From the NCBI GenBank assembly GCA_034437755.1, contig DAOTTV010000083.1, positions 1-56,307 of the forward strand: a stretch of DNA of 56,307 bases. The letters are read 5' to 3'. Both the position numbers and the translations under genes were made by a program. The notes beneath the pieces were generated by a model, which was given only the letters and a program-made list of their open reading frames with translations, ran no database searches and was not told where the DNA came from. This stretch comes from JAUZRW01 sp034437755 (GTDB lineage: Bacteria > Chloroflexota > Anaerolineae > Aggregatilineales > Phototrophicaceae). Shown here in pieces: positions 26,290 through 35,114 of the stretch (its first letter is position 1; each line of letters opens with the position of its first letter).

Positions 26290-27765
26290 ATGCGTAAATT
26301 CATCGCCATTGCTAGCCTCGCCATGCTCGCGCTCGTCGGATCACTTGCATTCGTCGGCGCACAGGATGACGACACATCAACCAGTTCCGCCGCCAACCAA
26401 CCCGACCGCGATAGCGTCGCCGTGACGATCTACAATCAGGGGACGGCGCTGGTACAAGACCGCCGAACCTTCACGCTGGAGACGGGCAACAACCTGATTA
26501 ACTTCACCGATGTTGCCAGCAGTATCGACCCGACATCGGTCAGCTTCACGTCGCTCACCGATCCTGATGGCACGACCGTGCTTGAGCAGAATTACGTCTA
26601 CGATCTCGTCGGGACAGATGCCTTGCTCCGGCGCTACATCGACGAGACGATTCGCGTCACGGCTGAAGATGGCACGATCTACGAAGGTGCGTTGCTCGCT
26701 GGACGGGGCGGTGACATCATCCTCGAAAGTGCTGATGGATCCGTCGTGGTCGTCAGCATCGAGAACGCGCGCGACGTGCGCTTTCCGGAGTTGCCAGAGG
26801 GCTTGATTACCCGCCCGACCTTGCGCTGGTTGGTCAATAGCGCCGCCGGTGGCGATAATCAAGTTGAACTGCGCTATCTGACGGGCGGCATCAACTGGAC
26901 AGCCGATTATAATGTCTTGCTCGCCAACACCGACGACGCGCTCGACATCAACGGGTGGGTGACGCTGAACAACACCAGCGGCACCGCTTACACTGACGCA
27001 CAGGTGAAGCTGGTGGCGGGGGATGTCAATCGTGCCACGCAACCCCAGCAGAGCGCCTTTGCTGAAGCCGAAATGGTGGCGATGGCTGATGCCCGCGGCG
27101 CAGGCGCGACCCAGCGCGAGTTCTTCGAGTATCAGCTGTACGAACTCAATCGCCTCGTGACGGTCGGCAATAATGAGACCAAACAGGTCGAGTTCGTCAG
27201 CGCGCCGAACGTTGCCGCGCTGACCTTCTTCGTCTACGATGGTAGCCCGCAGTTCTTCGGCTATGGCGGTTTCAACGTGCAGCCGTCCTACGGACAAACC
27301 GGCGTGACCGATGTCCAGAACTTCTTAGAGTTTGATACCAGCGAGGAGAGCGGGCTAGGCGAAGATTTACCCGCTGGACGCATCCGTGTGTATCAAGAAG
27401 ATGTCGATGGGGCGGCATTGCTGATCGGTGAGAATCGCATCGACCACACGCCCGAAGGCGAGAGCGTGCAGATTTTCCTCGGTAACGCTTTCGATCTAGT
27501 TGGCGAACGCACGCAGACGGGCTTCAACATGATTTCGAGCAACGTTGTCGAGGAGACCTTCCGCATCGAGCTTCGCAATCGCAAAGACGATGAGACGGTC
27601 ACCGTGCGCGTGCCGGAACGCATGACACGGTCGAGCAATTGGGAGATCATCAGCACCACGCAGGACTTCCAGCAGACCAGCGCCTTCGCCATCGAATTCC
27701 GCCTCGATGTGCCGGCAGGCGCGAGCGAGATGATCGAATACACGGTGCGCTATACCCGCCCATAA
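26290..27765 (+). CDS. Secreted DUF4139 family protein
   Basis: A 491-residue exported protein. The signal peptide spans residues 1-24 and is cleaved around FVGAQDD. The rest fits DUF4139: VAVTIYNQGTALVQDRRTF near the N-terminus, VELRYLTGGINWTADYNVLL around residue 200, GWVTLNNTSGTAYTDAQVKLVAGDVN and a C-terminal beta-rich part ending EYTVRYTRP. DUF4139 proteins are beta-rich secreted proteins, with no agreed function in bacteria. AAGGAG lies upstream of the ATG, and a strong terminator follows. A broken secreted gene sits just upstream. Confidence 0.92.
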   Translation: MRKFIAIASLAMLALVGSLAFVGAQDDDTSTSSAANQPDRDSVAVTIYNQGTALVQDRRTFTLETGNNLINFTDVASSIDPTSVSFTSLTDPDGTTVLEQNYVYDLVGTDALLRRYIDETIRVTAEDGTIYEGALLAGRGGDIILESADGSVVVVSIENARDVRFPELPEGLITRPTLRWLVNSAAGGDNQVELRYLTGGINWTADYNVLLANTDDALDINGWVTLNNTSGTAYTDAQVKLVAGDVNRATQPQQSAFAEAEMVAMADARGAGATQREFFEYQLYELNRLVTVGNNETKQVEFVSAPNVAALTFFVYDGSPQFFGYGGFNVQPSYGQTGVTDVQNFLEFDTSEESGLGEDLPAGRIRVYQEDVDGAALLIGENRIDHTPEGESVQIFLGNAFDLVGERTQTGFNMISSNVVEETFRIELRNRKDDETVTVRVPERMTRSSNWEIISTTQDFQQTSAFAIEFRLDVPAGASEMIEYTVRYTRP

Positions 27766-27794
27766 GAACCCTGCACGACTGATTGCCGAATCAC

Positions 27795-27826
27795 AACGGG
27801 ACGCGCCACAGGGCACGTCCCGTTTG
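27795..27826. terminator. Intrinsic terminator between DUF4139 and response regulator genes
   Basis: AACGGGACG and CGTCCCGTT form a perfect 9-bp stem around a 12-nt loop, followed by TTTG. It lies between convergent genes and could serve both. Confidence 0.8.
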
Positions 27827-27855
27827 TATCTACTGCTAACGATCACAGATCAGCG

Positions 27856-28572
27856 TTAGGCTTGCTCGAACATCTCCGGCGGGCGGATGGTGAACATATA
27901 GCCCACGCCACGCTCGGTGCGGATGTAATGCGGATGATGCGAGTCGGCTTCTAGCTTGCGCCGCAGGCGGTGCATGTGGACACGGAGCGTGTCTTCGTAG
28001 ACATCTTCGCTAGGCCATACGCGCGCGATCAGCATCCGATTTTCGACCACACGACCGGCATTGCGTAACAGCACATGCAACAGGATCGACTCGGTCGGGG
28101 TTAAACCGACGTTCTTACCATCCATTACCAGTCGATTGTGTGCAAAGTCAATTTGCAGGTGATCATCAACGTGGATGATCGGCTCGCTGGCATGATCAAG
28201 GCTGGGCATACGCGAGAGCACCACTTCTAAGCGGGCTTCTAGCTCGCGCAGTTCAAACGGCTTGACGATGAAATCCTCGGCGTATTTCTTCAACCCTTGG
28301 ACAATCGTCTCGGTGTCGTTGCTGGTAGTGACGAAGATGATCGGCACATCCGCCATCGATTTGAGGCGGCTTGCTAGCTCGAACCCGTGCATACTCGGCA
28401 GGTTCAAATCAAGCAAGGCGATGTGTGGCAAACCGTTCTGGCGGACAAAATCAATCGCTTCGGGCCCATCGGCAAAAGCGGTGACTTCGTAGCCATGCTT
28501 ACCCAGAAAATCGACAATGAGCTTGCTCACCGTCTCTTCGTCTTCGATCAACAGAACTTTGGATTTTTTCAT
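27856..28572 (-). CDS. OmpR/PhoB-type response regulator
   Basis: A 238-residue two-component regulator. The receiver (residues 1-118) carries the acidic pair in LLIEDEETV, the phospho-acceptor in LLDLNLP (about residue 52), Thr in FVTTSND and Lys in DFIVKPFEL. The C-terminal winged helix (about 140-230) ends with RVHMHRLRRKLEADSHHPHY and GVGYMF, typical of DNA-binding OmpR-type domains. The ATG at 28572 is preceded by GGAGAGG at 7 nt; the longer frame adds nine non-conserved residues. No histidine kinase is adjacent; the large kinase at 37368-41912 is a possible but unproven partner. Confidence 0.95.
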   Translation of the reverse strand: MKKSKVLLIEDEETVSKLIVDFLGKHGYEVTAFADGPEAIDFVRQNGLPHIALLDLNLPSMHGFELASRLKSMADVPIIFVTTSNDTETIVQGLKKYAEDFIVKPFELRELEARLEVVLSRMPSLDHASEPIIHVDDHLQIDFAHNRLVMDGKNVGLTPTESILLHVLLRNAGRVVENRMLIARVWPSEDVYEDTLRVHMHRLRRKLEADSHHPHYIRTERGVGYMFTIRPPEMFEQA

Positions 28573-29057
28573 GTAAACCTCTCCGTCTGAGGGTAACAAT
28601 CCTTGTTACGTAATGAATTATGATATGTTACAACTATACACTGAATGTAATATTAAGTCAAAGCATATTCACTTAATTCTTTGGTTTTGTAGGGATTGGG
28701 TATCGCGGTCTAAGCACATGATAGCGTGGACAGTCCATCACCAGAGACTAAAGTCTCTGGCTAGCACAATCGTAAGTCCACTAAAGGGGCTGAAAAACGT
28801 ATCCGGCGGGGTCAGAGCCACTTTAGATAGCTTCCCCGCCGCACCACTTAGCCGCCATGCTTCAGCCTGCGGCGGAAAAAGCGGCGCGACCACGTTATTT
28901 TGTAATCGTACCGGCATCGCACATAATCGGATGTGTGTCGGCGGTGGTCATAGATCGCGAGGAAATGCGGACGATCACGCGGGCGACTTGTGCCGTAGGG
29001 TGGAGGCGATAGGCGCGGACAGACCGCGCCCGTGTATGCTTTGCTTGCGGGTAAGGT
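28573..29057. other. Intergenic region with small inverted repeats
   Basis: About 485 bp without a convincing gene; an open frame across it is of poor protein quality. It contains a perfect hairpin CCAGAGACT-AA-AGTCTCTGG (28741-28760), the 16-mer CACATGATAGCGTGGA (28715-28730) that recurs at 51775-51790, and a GGCGGGG/CCCCGCC inverted pair near 28805-28850. The overall look is of degenerate non-coding mobile sequence. Confidence 0.5.
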
Positions 29058-29204
29058 TTAACCGAATAGCTCTAAATCGCCCTGCACGCCCTTGGGTTCC
29101 ATGCCGTCGTTACGCATGTCGCGCGGATACGTGCCCGCTTTGATGTTCGTGCGAACTTTCAAACCGGTTTTTGTGGGCTTCGATTGGCTCTCGTGCTGAT
29201 CCAT
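29058..29204 (-). CDS. Small hypothetical protein with KVRTNIKAG motif
   Basis: A 48-residue protein starting MDQHESQSKP, with ATG at 29204. GAGG lies 12 nt upstream and AGAG 3 nt upstream, so the ribosome site is modest. It has a polar leader, then GLKVRTNIKAG, a segment with charged and Gly residues, and the end DLELFG. Short proteins with an LKVxTxIKAG core occur elsewhere, as I recall from families of unknown function; some look like peptide precursors, but no maturation enzyme is next to this one. A longer in-frame start 22 codons upstream is unlikely. Confidence 0.6.
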   Translation of the reverse strand: MDQHESQSKPTKTGLKVRTNIKAGTYPRDMRNDGMEPKGVQGDLELFG

Positions 29205-29333
29205 AACTCTGTTATCCTCAGTCGCTATATTCACAAAACTATACCTATTGTAACATAGCGCCGCGATCAACGGGCGCTTGATCGCCCAAAATTGATAGCA
29301 TTTTTATCCTCACACATGGACGGAACGCACCCG

Positions 29334-30458
29334 ATGCCCAAATTGTTGATTACGAGCGGGATTTTTCATCCTGAAGCCGGCGGCCCCGCGACTTACTTGC
29401 ACGAAATCGCCCCGGCATTGCAAGCCCGCGCCTGGCAGATAGAGGTATTGACTTATGGTGACGCGCCAACGACGGGCTATCCCTACCCGGTGACGCGCAT
29501 CCCACGCCGCGCTTTACCCCTGCGCCTCGCCCATTATGCCCGCGTGGCATGGCGACCAGCGCGCCGCGCTGACGTGATCTATGCCCATACGATTGATCTG
29601 CCGGTGGCGTGGGGCGCAACGTCGCGCGTCATCAAGATTGTGGGCGATCAAGCGTGGGAACGCTGTATCCGGCGCGGGTGGGTGCCGCCGACGACCGACA
29701 TTGACACGTTCCAGCATGCGTCGTATACCCCGCTGGTCGATTGGCAACGGGCGAGTCGGGCACGACAGGTGCGCGCCTTCGATCGCGTGATTGTCCCCAG
29801 TGGCTATCTCCAGCAGATGGTGACGGGCTGGGGCGTGCCTGCCGAGCGCGTCCACGTTATCTACAATGCCTTGCCCGCGCTCCCATCGGATTTACCCGCT
29901 TCGCAGGCGGACGCACGCCGTAGCCTCGGCTGGGATGACCGCCCGACGCTGTTCATCGCGGCGCGTTTGACCGCGTGGAAAGGGATCGATCACGTCATCG
30001 CGGCGATCCGACACTTGCCACAGGTGCGGCTCGTCGTCGCCGGCGATGGCGACCAGCGCGCGTATTTACAGCGCCTCGCGCGTGATCTGGGCGAGCGCGT
30101 CGTCCTGCTGGGGCGGGTCGCGCGTGATCGCGTCTATACAATGATGCAGGCGGCGGATTATGTCGTGTTGTATTCCGGCTATGAAGGCTTGCCCCACACC
30201 CTGCTCGAAGCTCTGCGCGTCGGTACACCGGTCATCGCTAGCGATAAGGGCGGCAATCCCGAAGTCGTGCAGGATGGCGTGAACGGTCTGCTCGTGCCTT
30301 ATGTCGATGTGCCAGCCCTGCGCGCACGTATCGCCCACGCGCTGACCATCCGCGCCCAACTCGCCCGCCAGACGCACATCGGCATGGAGCGCTTCACGTT
30401 TGAGCGCATGGTGAGCGCGACGCATCAGGTCTTGATGCAGGCACATCAGCACCCCTGA
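29334..30458 (+). CDS. GT4-type glycosyltransferase
   Basis: A GT-B glycosyltransferase of about 374 residues. The N-terminal acceptor domain starts MPKLLITSGIFHPEAGGPAT, with the GGPATYLHEIA loop typical of family 4. The C-terminal donor-sugar domain has LFIAARLTAWKGIDHVIAAI, VVAGDGDQRAYLQRLA, VVLLGRV and the nucleotide-binding EGLPHTLLEALRVGTPVIAS segment (E-x7-E motif). It is probably cytosolic or membrane-associated. The start is uncertain: ATG 29334 gives the usual N-terminus, and ATG 29316 would add six residues. It is not in an obvious operon. Confidence 0.92.
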   Translation: MPKLLITSGIFHPEAGGPATYLHEIAPALQARAWQIEVLTYGDAPTTGYPYPVTRIPRRALPLRLAHYARVAWRPARRADVIYAHTIDLPVAWGATSRVIKIVGDQAWERCIRRGWVPPTTDIDTFQHASYTPLVDWQRASRARQVRAFDRVIVPSGYLQQMVTGWGVPAERVHVIYNALPALPSDLPASQADARRSLGWDDRPTLFIAARLTAWKGIDHVIAAIRHLPQVRLVVAGDGDQRAYLQRLARDLGERVVLLGRVARDRVYTMMQAADYVVLYSGYEGLPHTLLEALRVGTPVIASDKGGNPEVVQDGVNGLLVPYVDVPALRARIAHALTIRAQLARQTHIGMERFTFERMVSATHQVLMQAHQHP

Positions 30459-30610
30459 ACGGCGGCGTTTGTGCCCGGGCGCTCATATGATGTTACCTAC
30501 GGGACTATTATTCCTAAATTTTTCGAAAACTACGCCCGATCTGGCTTGCGCGATTGTTGAAAGACGCACAGAATTAGACAGATGTTTACTACAACTAAGG
30601 AGTTTGTATC

Positions 30611-32134
30611 ATGCAGAGAATACGGCGTTTGGCAGTGATCGTATTGCTCATCTGCTTGTGGAGTACGGCGAGTGCCCAGCAAGTGATCAACTACGGTGAT
30701 ACGATCACCCAGCAACTCACGGTTGATATCCCGTCGCAGTTCTATAGCTTCAATGCAAATGCGGGCGATATTATCACGGTTTACGCGCTCGGGCATACCA
30801 GCACGCCCACGCTGACACTGTTGGGCGCGACAGGGCAATTGGCGTTCAGCAATGATGAACCGGCGACGGCTTTCGCGACCGATGCATCGGTGACGTATCG
30901 CATCCCACAAGCGGGGGCGTATAACCTGCTTCTGGGGACGGTGGATAATCAAGCGGGGACGGTGACGCTGACAATGCAGGTATCCGCGTCAGCCATCAGC
31001 ACGGCACTGACGGATACCACGACGATCAACATCCCCGCCGGCGCACCCGCCCAGACCTATAGCGTAATTGCGAATGAGGCGACGACCGTCACGGTCACGA
31101 GTACGACTGCCGGCTTCGCGTTTCGCGCTGTGGTGCGCGATAGCAACGCGCAAGCGCTCGCGATGGTCAACACGGGCATTGAGTCGGCTACGTTCAGGTT
31201 ACCGGCGAGCAATGCACCGTATGATATTCTCGTCTCAGCCGCTGACCCGAACACCAGTGGCACCGTGCAGGTCGCTTATGGCACGCCAGCGACGCCGCCG
31301 AGCACGCCTGCCGATACATCCAACAGCAATGACACCGGCACGACCAGTGATAGCACGCCGCCGACTGACCCGACGGTTTGCACGCTCAGCGCCGGCAATA
31401 CCAACGTGCGATCAGGGCCCAGCACCGGTTACAACGTGATTGGCGCACTCGCTGGTGATAATACGATCGTCGCCACCGGTCAAAATGGCGGGTGGTACGT
31501 GGGCAACTACAACGGCATCGATGGCTGGGTATTCGGCGGTGTGGTCACGGTGAGTGGCAATTGTGGTAATTTGCCCTTTGTCGCCGCGCCAGCCAACACG
31601 AACCCGGTGCCGCCACCGCAAACGACCGAAGAGGTCAGCGCGCCACCCAGCGTCACCTCACAACCGACACAAGCCAGCAATGACACCAGCAACCCGCCAC
31701 CACAACCGACGGCGGTCCCGAACGCGACGGCGACGACGGCTGTCCCGACCGCGACGGCGACGACGGCTGTCCAGATTGCGCCGGTGGATGCCGACCCGCT
31801 AGCGTTCGATGTTCATCGCGATAACGGCGGCACGTTCAGCGACACCATATCGTATCCCGATGGTGATACCCGCGACCGCATCATCACCGAAGTCAACCTT
31901 GATAGCATCAATAGCTCGCGCGAGGTGCAGTTCATCCTCAGTTGTAATGGCACTGGCACGCAAAACGTGACCTTCCATCGCGGTAGCCCGAACGCGGGTG
32001 GGGTCGCTTGTGGTCAGAGCATCACATGGCGTTATGCCGCCCCTTACCGCACACAACCGCTCTACGTTCAGATTCAGGGGGGCGACACCAGCTACGTCTC
32101 TTATACCATCACCGCGTTGATCGTCGGTAACTGA
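30611..32134 (+). CDS. Secreted protein with PPC-like and SH3 domains
   Basis: A 507-residue exported protein. The signal peptide (residues 1-22) ends in TASAQQ. Two beta-sandwich repeats similar to bacterial pre-peptidase C domains follow (about 25-125 and 130-225; FYSFNANAGDIITVYALG, AGAYNLLLGTVDNQAGTVTL). After a Thr/Ser/Pro linker comes an SH3 domain at about 260-315 (NTNVRSGPSTGYNVIG, GIDGWVFGGVV). A second Pro/Thr/Ala-rich linker with tandem ATATTAVPT repeats (370-390) leads to a final beta domain (395-507). It probably acts at the cell surface. AAGGAG precedes the ATG. Confidence 0.88.
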   Translation: MQRIRRLAVIVLLICLWSTASAQQVINYGDTITQQLTVDIPSQFYSFNANAGDIITVYALGHTSTPTLTLLGATGQLAFSNDEPATAFATDASVTYRIPQAGAYNLLLGTVDNQAGTVTLTMQVSASAISTALTDTTTINIPAGAPAQTYSVIANEATTVTVTSTTAGFAFRAVVRDSNAQALAMVNTGIESATFRLPASNAPYDILVSAADPNTSGTVQVAYGTPATPPSTPADTSNSNDTGTTSDSTPPTDPTVCTLSAGNTNVRSGPSTGYNVIGALAGDNTIVATGQNGGWYVGNYNGIDGWVFGGVVTVSGNCGNLPFVAAPANTNPVPPPQTTEEVSAPPSVTSQPTQASNDTSNPPPQPTAVPNATATTAVPTATATTAVQIAPVDADPLAFDVHRDNGGTFSDTISYPDGDTRDRIITEVNLDSINSSREVQFILSCNGTGTQNVTFHRGSPNAGGVACGQSITWRYAAPYRTQPLYVQIQGGDTSYVSYTITALIVGN

Positions 32135-32174
32135 TGTCAGTGGCTTCATGCCCTGTCATCTGACCGTTACCCGT

Positions 32175-32200
32175 CCGTCTCCTCAGCATGTAGGAGACGG
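32175..32200 (+). terminator. Hairpin downstream of the PPC/SH3 gene
   Basis: CCGTCTCCT-CAGCATGT-AGGAGACGG is a perfect 9-bp stem 41 bp after the stop. No T-tract follows, so its role as terminator is uncertain. Confidence 0.5.
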
Positions 32201-32313
32201 ATGTAACTCCTACGAGCGCACAACCCCCACTTGACAACCGCACGAGTCGCGCCGGACTTGGTTGATATAACGCTATGTTGCGGTTGCAGCATCGCTTACG
32301 CACGGGCATAATT

Positions 32314-32373
32314 GTAACTACTCAAGGGCGTTGCCCCCGACCCCCCACAAGAAGACTCTACCTGAGTAGTTAC
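32314..32373. mobile_element. MITE-like element family A (copy b)
   Basis: A 60-bp element starting GTAACTACTCA and ending CCTGAGTAGTTAC, so the ends are near-perfect inverted repeats. The inside holds CACAAGAAGACTCTACC, matching other family A copies in reverse. Flanks GCATAATT and CTATAATT agree at 6 of 8 positions. It abuts family B copy 3, separated by 13 bp. Confidence 0.7.
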
Positions 32374-32386
32374 CTATAATTGTTAT

Positions 32387-32571
32387 AGCTCTTTGGGATG
32401 TCGTGTGGTTTTTGTTGCAGGGGCGTTGCCCCCACACCCCCACAAGGAACTATCGTTCCTTGACCTTGTTCATTTTGGACGCTATGCGTTCAAAAAAGCA
32501 AAAGTTTTTGGCGTTCCCTTTTTTCAAAAAGGGGACAAAAAGAGCTTGACCACGCAAGATACGAAAGAACC
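32387..32571 (+). mobile_element. MITE-like element family B, copy 3
   Basis: A 185-bp non-coding element beginning AGCTCTTTGGGATGTCGTGTGG and ending CCACGCAAGATACGAAAGAACC, an imperfect 22-bp inverted repeat. It matches the copies at 57-222 and 9059-9243, including the GGAAC/GTTCC hairpin. Flanks (attgttat / attgtatt) are only weakly alike. Confidence 0.8.
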
Positions 32572-32713
32572 GCATTGTATTCCTGTCTTCCAAGAATCCT
32601 ATCGCCCTTCCGCAAACGTGCCTGCCTCTGTCGCCGTTAGGCGGGTCGCATAGACGGGTGCCGTGACCGTCCGCCCTTACAGACGACGGTCGGCGATCTA
32701 TGTGTGGGGGCAT

Positions 32714-32748
32714 CAAAAACGACCGCCCCGTGTAGGGATGCGGTCGTT
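32714..32748 (-). terminator. Intrinsic terminator of the tRNA-Val gene
   Basis: On the minus strand AACGACCGC and GCGGTCGTT form a perfect 9-bp stem around a 13-nt loop, followed by TTTGATG (the last stem bases plus TTT). It sits 8 bp past the tRNA 3' end. Confidence 0.88.
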
Positions 32749-32755
32749 ATTCGGA

Positions 32756-32829
<74 letters not shown>

Positions 32830-32904
32830 TAAATTTGATAATTGACAGTATAGGGGATGCTGACAGTAAAATCAAGACCTGAAATCACCGTCGAAAGGGT
32901 CTGG

Positions 32905-33669
32905 ATGCGCGCTTTTTGTTTGATCTGTCTGCTGTTCATGGGATGCCAGCTGGGGACACCTATCCCTGCCACCCCCACGCCGGCGCAACCGCCGACCGCC
33001 ACGCCTGACCCCAACTGGGAGCAGGTGACGACCGGATTGGAGCAACGCTTTTATCGGGCAGAGGGCGGCGCACTGTTTCAGACGGTGCGGATTGACCCGA
33101 CGCTGTACAGCTTTCGCGCGCATTATCGCCCACGCGACCCGCTGACGCTCCAGCAATGGCGCGACGCGCTCCCGACAGCAATCGCGATTATCAACGCCAA
33201 TTTTTACACGCCCCAGCACGAAATCTTAGGGATACTCATCAGCGATAGTCAGGTCTACGGGCGCACGTATCAGCGCGGTGGGACCTTCATCGTGCAGGAT
33301 GGCGTGCCGACTATTCGCCCCAACCCGATCAATCCCTATCCCGCCAATCCCATCGAACAGGCGGTACAAGCCTTTCCCTTGCTGGTGCAGGGCGGGCAGG
33401 CGGCTTATGCGAATGCTAGCGATAACCGCGTGGCGCGGCGCACGATCATTGCACAGGACGCGCGCGGGCGCGTGCTATTGCTGGTCACGCCGGGGTTTGG
33501 CTGGGGCTTATACGACACGAGTCAGTATCTGGCGACGACTGATATGAACGTGGTCGATGCGGTTAATATGGATGGTGGCGGCTCGACCATGTTATACGTC
33601 GCCGCCAGCGAGACGCTGATCTCATCGTTCGATCCCGTGCCGGCGGTGCTGGCGGTTTACCCGCGCTGA
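32905..33669 (+). CDS. Phosphodiester glycosidase (NAGPA-like) lipoprotein
   Basis: A 254-residue lipoprotein. The signal peptide MRAFCLICLLFMGC gives lipidated Cys14, which with AAAGGG six nt upstream supports the ATG at 32905 over an upstream start at 32857. A Pro/Thr spacer is followed by a domain of the NAGPA type (exopolysaccharide-related phosphodiester glycosidase): AIAIINANFYTPQHEILG (about 92-109), QRGGTFIVQDG and the diagnostic VVDAVNMDGGGSTMLYV near residues 217-233. Relatives cleave sugar phosphodiesters at the cell surface; the substrate here is unknown. It is followed 89 bp later by a GT-C-type gene. Confidence 0.9.
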   Translation: MRAFCLICLLFMGCQLGTPIPATPTPAQPPTATPDPNWEQVTTGLEQRFYRAEGGALFQTVRIDPTLYSFRAHYRPRDPLTLQQWRDALPTAIAIINANFYTPQHEILGILISDSQVYGRTYQRGGTFIVQDGVPTIRPNPINPYPANPIEQAVQAFPLLVQGGQAAYANASDNRVARRTIIAQDARGRVLLLVTPGFGWGLYDTSQYLATTDMNVVDAVNMDGGGSTMLYVAASETLISSFDPVPAVLAVYPR

Positions 33670-33758
33670 GGCGATGACGCGCCCTGCTGGGTTGCGTCTG
33701 GGCGTGCTAGCGCCTATCATACCTGCCCACCGTAAATGCAAAGTAGATCACAGAGACG

Positions 33759-35114
33759 ATGACGACACCACCCGACAACTACCCCACGCCTGCGCCCCGT
33801 CGCTATCAGCAGGTGCTCGCCCTGATTCTGGTGCTGGGCGCTCTGTTGCGCGTGGGGGTCACCTTCAGTGCCGATCCGATGAGTGCGTATCAGGCGACAG
33901 GCGGCGACCAGCTATGGTATCTGGCGAATGGCTATGGCTTATTCGCTGAGGAGATTTCAGGGCGGGTCTACGGCGTGCCTTACACGCGTGACGCGCTCGG
34001 CAATCCGCCCCTGTACTTGATACTGGTCGGCTTGCCCCAGCACTGGTTTTCGTCGGCGCTGGCGATTTACGTCATCTGGGGTGTGCAATGCTTGCTGAGT
34101 ATCTGCGCTGTGTATTGCGCGGGCGAGATTGCGCGTCAGTTGCACAGCCCGCTCGCTGGTGTGATCGTCGCCGGTGCGCTGGCATTCGCCCCGGTGATGA
34201 TCTATGAACCGCGCTACATCCTGACCGAAACGCTCTACATCGCCTGCGTGGTCATGGGCTTGTGGGCTTATGTGCGGGCTGTGCCGGCGGCGATCCCGCG
34301 CCTGCCAACGCTGGCACTGATCGGCGTGGGGGTCTTATTCGGGCTGGCGACACTGACGCGGGCCGTCGGCGTGTTGTATCCGGTGGGGCTGGCGGGTCTC
34401 ATCGCGTGGCAATACGGGCGCGCACACTGGCGGCGGGCACTGATGGCGGTCGTCTTACTGCTGGGGGTTTACGGTGCGACGATCACGACGTGGACGCTGT
34501 ACAACGTTGTCTATCATGAACGGGCGCTGATCGTCAGCAACCAGTTTTTACCGGCGCTCTGGCGCGGGGCTGTCACTGACGATAGCAGTCCACAGGCGAA
34601 CGACGCTTTGCTGGCGCAGTCGTCCGCGGGCGAGCAGGTTGCGACGGTCGTCACCCGCGATCCGCTCGGGTATCTGCGCTTGCGTCTGGGCGAATTGGGC
34701 GCGAGTTATCTCCAGCCACACGGCACGATTCCCTTCGGTGATGAGAGCTTGCGCGCGCTGGTGGGGGCATGGGTGCGCGATGGCTTCTCGGGTGCGGGCT
34801 TGTGGCGCTTGCTCAATGGCGAGGGCTTGTGGATCAAGACGCTGTTCTACATCTGGCATGTGGTCGGGCTGGTGCTGGGACTGGTCGGCATGGTACTCAC
34901 GCGGGGGCGTTGGCGGCGGTCGCTGGCTGTGATCGGCTTCATCGCCTATACCACGCTCTTACACCTGATCGTGATCGCCATCCCGCGCTATATCTTCCCG
35001 ACCTTCCCGCTCTATTGGGTGTTCGCCGGCGTGACTATCGCGCATCTGCTGATCTCATGGCGTGTCCCCGGCATCCATCATTTTGCGGAAGGCTTTACGC
35101 CAGCCCGGCGCTAA
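33759..35114 (+). CDS. GT39-like membrane glycosyltransferase
   Basis: A 451-residue polytopic membrane protein with about nine or ten hydrophobic segments. Early features include GALLRVGVTF, GDQLWYLANGYG (with the acidic residue expected in the first extracytoplasmic loop) and TRDALGNPPLYLILVGLP, as in polyprenol-phosphate-sugar-dependent GT-C enzymes. YEPRYILTETLYIACVVMGL is typical of the same group. The donor and acceptor are unknown. Its last 60 bp overlap the convergent MOSC gene, a longer antisense overlap than elsewhere in the window. GAGACG precedes the ATG. Confidence 0.87.
   Translation: MTTPPDNYPTPAPRRYQQVLALILVLGALLRVGVTFSADPMSAYQATGGDQLWYLANGYGLFAEEISGRVYGVPYTRDALGNPPLYLILVGLPQHWFSSALAIYVIWGVQCLLSICAVYCAGEIARQLHSPLAGVIVAGALAFAPVMIYEPRYILTETLYIACVVMGLWAYVRAVPAAIPRLPTLALIGVGVLFGLATLTRAVGVLYPVGLAGLIAWQYGRAHWRRALMAVVLLLGVYGATITTWTLYNVVYHERALIVSNQFLPALWRGAVTDDSSPQANDALLAQSSAGEQVATVVTRDPLGYLRLRLGELGASYLQPHGTIPFGDESLRALVGAWVRDGFSGAGLWRLLNGEGLWIKTLFYIWHVVGLVLGLVGMVLTRGRWRRSLAVIGFIAYTTLLHLIVIAIPRYIFPTFPLYWVFAGVTIAHLLISWRVPGIHHFAEGFTPARR

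Noticed and set aside
28613..29143. Open frame of 176 codons
   Set aside because: Poor amino acid composition, no ribosome site, and it overlaps inverted-repeat sequence and the small gene on the opposite strand.
32314..32571. CRISPR array
   Set aside because: The repeats are dispersed inverted-repeat elements with internal hairpins; there are no regularly spaced direct repeats with spacers anywhere in the window, and no cas genes.
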